In this document: positions 60,422 to 64,000 of the stretch, one piece after another
How the letters are laid out: every line of letters begins with the position of its first letter
Numbering within the stretch: position 1 is the first letter of the stretch
Source: Phlegmacium glaucopus
Taxonomy: Eukaryota > Basidiomycota > Agaricomycetes > Agaricales > Cortinariaceae
DNA: 64,000 bases
Assembly: GCA_015039465.1 (NCBI GenBank)
Contig: MU130157.1
Span: forward strand, 637,125 to 701,124
Reading direction: 5' to 3'
The notes under the pieces: model-generated
Told to the model about the DNA's origin: nothing
Databases searched by the model: none
Seen by the model: only the letters and a program-made list of their open reading frames with translations
Program-made: the position numbers and the translations under genes

Positions 60422-62117
60422 ATCCCAAATTTTTATATAAAAGGTTGTTTTCTGTTGGAAAAATAGTAATCGTTAGTAGTGAACGTGGGTGGCTTCTCAG
60501 CTGCAGGGGGGAGACGAAAGTGAGTAAATAAAAAAGTAAAATAGACACAGTTTGGACGCACAGAAGAAGATTATTTTTTTATTTGTTAGAGAGGATTGGG
60601 ATATCCGAAGATATCAGTGGTATGGAGGAGGGGAATGAGAATAGAAACCCTGTCAAACGACCCGTGAACAAATTCAACCGCGGTCACGTGACTACAAACG
60701 CGCACCTACGCGCACCGCCCTTTTGATCATCGCGGTTGCAGCCCATTCCTAAGGGATAGAAACCCTCAAGTTAAGCAGATTGCTCTATAAAACCTTGCCT
60801 GAAACCATAGAAATCTGGACTTCAGTCAGGAGGATTACAAGAAATGATATCGTCCGAACTTGAAGGGGAGTGCTCAGCCGGTGTGGATACTTTCCGAGTA
60901 CTATGGTCTCTTTCTTTTTATAAATTTTGATGAAATCTCTAATTTGGAATCCGCAATCTATCCTAGTCGATCTCGCATTGGTTCTGCTGTTGGGTCTGGC
61001 AGCAGCATCAATTGCCTGTTCTACCCTCTTGTCCTTCAAAGTCTCAGTCATTCCAGACTTTCAAACTCGCTATATACTACAGATTCCCGTTGTGGATCAC
61101 CTGTGCCATATCCGGCTGGAGAAGCAGAGAAGTGTGAGCTTTATTCTTGATGCCTTCATTCAAGGTTCCCAAGTAGTTGAATCCGATGATCTATCGAAGC
61201 GATCCCGCAACGCTGAACTTCACTTCTGAGCTAGTGTGTTCGCCAACATGACAGTGGTACGGGTTTGTCTATGCTTCGAAACCGTTGTCTCAAAGGGACG
61301 ATCTTCAGTCGTTAACTGGAAGAAGTTGTTTCCTTTCTCCTCAGCCTACAGATATTCTTAATCGAAAATAATAGCGCCTGATATTGATTCACTTGCGTAC
61401 ATCCCGCTTCCACTTGCAGGACCTAACGAATTTGGCTTAGAAGTGCTTTTCGCCCCTTTTTAATATCAAGTGCTCTCTGATTATATCAAAGAAAAGCTTC
61501 TGGAGCCGCTACAGTCCATCTAAAGCGCGTGAACCCAATGCTACTATTCACCTTACGCATATGGAGATTCTTCTGTTACTGCGCGTTGGGGCCGACTCCT
61601 GTTTGTTTTATGTTTTCCAGCTTTGGAAGAACTGGACACAGCAGCGGACACACAGACAGGCACTAGCGATAGCAGAGTGCTGCTGACTCAAATGAACAAA
61701 GACATGAGAATTGAAGAAATTTAGATTTTACACAAATATCCTTTGATCGAAAAAGTTGTAAAAGCTGATGCCGATTCATCTGAACTCTAGCCACCCTTGA
61801 TCGATAAAATATGTATTTTCCATGGAGTATTTGAGATAAAACGAACAAGGCATCGTACCTATGTTATCAGTCGAACTTGAATTTCTCTGGTTGCGGGGTT
61901 GGACTCTACTATGCTCTGGGCTTGCTGCTGTAGCCTGAGCGGACGGCATATCAACAATGTTTCGGGAGGACATTTTCTGACACTTTCGAGTCCAGAGAAA
62001 ATTCCTGCGTGATTTTTATCTTACCCACGGGAAGCTATTACCGTACTAAGATTGGAGGCTTTGACTGACTGTGTGTAACTCAACCTATCGTTCACATCTA
62101 CGAGAGCGTCTTTCGCA
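60422..62117. other. Gene-poor stretch
   Basis: The left part is the promoter of the membrane protein and includes a GTCACGTGAC palindrome near 60684-60693, an E-box. Other open frames around 60860-61230 are unrecognised. Confidence 0.5.
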
Positions 62118-62406
62118 ATGTCTACTTCGTCGAAACCCCAACTCACTGCTGAGCAGACTCAGAAACTGCAAGCAAGGTTTACTCGATTCCGTATACTCGT
62201 GATCGGGCGAGCCAATGCAGGCAAGACAACAATCCTGCGAAGAGTCTGCAACACTATAAGAGAACCTACGATCTCTCGTCCGAATGGTCAAAAGGTGAGG
62301 CACTGGCATATGGTGAAAAGTTCATGCTGGATACTGACATCCATGCCCACGATCTCAGATTGATTCATTTGCGCTTAAGCCCATCAGGAAAATAGCATCC
62401 CCATAG
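62118..62406 (+). pseudogene. Truncated P-loop GTPase (AIG1/HSR1-like) fragment
   Basis: The frame begins MSTSSKPQLTAEQTQKLQAR and has a good Walker A motif (RILVIGRANAGKTTILRRV). After an intron starting GTGAGG, exon 2 reads IDSFALKPIRKIASP and then stops, so the total is about 75 residues. Full Agaricomycete members continue for several hundred residues with the switch and G4 motifs, none of which follows. It is therefore a truncated gene or fragment, possibly cut by the unusual DNA to its right. It would not form a working GTPase. Confidence 0.65.
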
Positions 62407-64000
62407 AATCAATACAAACAATAGAAACCACTAGGCAGGCTAGATGTACTAGAGCCAGAGGTGTTAAAAAATTCTAGTGCTTTCTAGTTCAGTATTCAGT
62501 TTTACTAGCTCAATTGCGACAATGTGACATTAGTAATTCAACTACATAACCACTCTCAGCACCGTACAATTTGCACTAAGTTCACTTTTTTTATCATTGA
62601 GAAGAAACAAATCACATACTAGTAAAATTTTAATGTACAATCCAATGTAGTCTACAATTTACTAAAATATAATTTCATGTGAGTGATGATCTGCGAAATG
62701 GTTAACATAATATGCTTGAAAGGCATCGAGAGATTGTGTACTTCCATTTTTAGAAAAATTAGTATGTTCAGTATGTTCAATTGACTTTAGGACTTCCAAA
62801 TGCAACGGCGTTAAACACCTGTACAACTGGGACTGTAGCAGTTTCGTGAGTGGCGCAAAGAACTACGGACGATAGAAAGTGCTGTTCGGCTATAGTGTCT
62901 TCGTTGTGAACGCCGAAAGCTATTGCGGGAACGTTTCAAGATATGGGTAGCACTTTAGAAGGTTGCAAGTCCACAAGTGGGTCTACCTAAAAGAGAAGGG
63001 GTGGTTGTACGAGAGAGGGTGATAGCGGTAGAGTATGTTCTTAAACCGCGAGGTCCTCCCTATACGAGTAGATAATGGCTTAGGGTAGTATAATGTCGAC
63101 AATTCTTTGGGACCGCTGCAAGGTTGGCGATGCTTCGGGAGCCGGTCTACGAAAATTAGTTAGTTGCAAACCTATTCGAACCCCGGCGCGCACAACTAAA
63201 ACAGCTAGCTGCTTACCAAGGTGGAAGCCTAAAAGTTGGAGTTTTCTAAAGGTGACGAGTGTCCTCAGCCTTATCTCTGCTGTTGCCCCTCCTAAGTCTG
63301 AAACTTTAACTACTTCTGTGAGCTTCACCGTGTCTTTACCAACTTCTTTTACAACAGGAGCGGGCGTGAACGTCATACAGAAAAATAAACCCAAAATTTT
63401 TTTTGTAAGGAGTATTCACCTGATCAAGCTTTGATAGGCTCTATGGAACTTCTAGACCGTCACGTATAAGTCGTCGGGGCCGACTGTCTTGAGTGTGCAG
63501 TTAAGGAAAAGTTTGTTGACGTAGGGTTATGTAGTCGACTACCACAGCTCGAACTCCTAACGGGCTTTTAGTGTTCGTTTTAAAGCCAAAAGGTGAGCCG
63601 CCAACGTTGAAAAAAACGCGGTTCACTGTTTACACCGGAGGCACCATACACAGCACTTGCATAAGCCAGGACGGGGAACACCGCCTTTTTTCGAGGATCC
63701 GCCCTAACACGAAACCACCACCTTTTACTCCTTTCCGGACCTTACTTTCCCTACTTGCAGCACGCTCAAGTTAATAAAAAAAGAAAGGTGGTGTTACTTT
63801 TCTGCATAGGGACACGAGACCAACTCACCAAGAGTTGACATCCAGCCAGAGCGCTAAGGTGATGTCTGTACACCTTTCATGTTGGTCTGTAAGTTGCTTT
63901 ACCCGCGAATGAAAGGCACTAAGTAGAACTACGTAAGAATGCCCCGCAAGTAGACGAGGGTCAGAAACCAAGCCTTAAGGAGGGTTAATTAAAAGTAATG
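62407..64000. other. Unassigned DNA, possibly element-derived
   Basis: The first about 400 bp are strongly AT-rich. From about 62850 the sequence is less AT-rich and has open frames on both strands over the same stretch (63080-63434) with no recognised domain. No terminal repeats were found before the window ends. It may be part of a transposon or duplicated DNA. Confidence 0.35.

Overview
The window is a nuclear fungal sequence, most likely from a mushroom-forming basidiomycete (Agaricomycetes, probably Agaricales). Genes are compact and split by many 45-70 bp GT-AG introns, neighbours lie on alternating strands, and several families are typical of that group: a DUF6534 membrane protein, a secreted bicupin oxalate decarboxylase, a secreted GH17-like protein and the Agaricomycete F-box family with a long C-terminal region. 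The gene models below were built by hand, joining exons by splice sites, reading frame and family resemblance, so single splice sites can be wrong where stated.

Layout. 0-10 kb: the 5' end of a small secreted protein (minus), a divergent pair made of the proteasome chaperone NAS6/PSMD10 (minus) and TFIIH subunit TFB2 (plus), then a WOPR (Gti1/Pac2/Wor1) transcription factor (minus). 10-20 kb: an F-box protein and an aldo-keto reductase (both minus), separated by long stretches with no recognisable gene. 20-31 kb, all plus: HSBP1, a basidiomycete protein with a Cys/His putative DNA-binding region, an aquaporin, a GH17-like secreted protein, GET4 and a DUF6534 membrane protein. 31-41 kb: a disordered Ser/Pro/Asp-rich protein (minus), a roughly 4.5 kb gene-poor tract with a fold-back element, and an oxalate decarboxylase (minus). 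44-48 kb: a divergent HINT3-like HIT protein and the SAGA deubiquitinase UBP8. 48.6-52.5 kb: a tandem minus-strand array of small proteins resembling the ISG12/IFI6-27 family, two intact copies flanking two decayed ones. 52.9-60.4 kb: THG1 (minus), a conserved acidic protein (plus), casein kinase II beta (plus) and a large Ser/Thr-rich single-pass membrane protein (minus). The right end holds a truncated GTPase fragment and about 1.6 kb of unassigned, possibly element-derived DNA.

Most genes are independent housekeeping functions: protein quality control (NAS6, GET4, HSBP1), transcription and chromatin (TFB2, UBP8, WOPR factor), tRNA maturation (THG1) and signalling (CK2 beta). The accessory part is the ISG12-like array, the oxalate decarboxylase with a nearby fold-back element, and the long gene-poor tracts. 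The array is the most unusual feature. The other items most worth checking are a GH17-like protein with Gln where the catalytic nucleophile should be, an aquaporin with both NPA boxes altered, and several tiny exons and GC-AG introns that automated annotation would probably miss.
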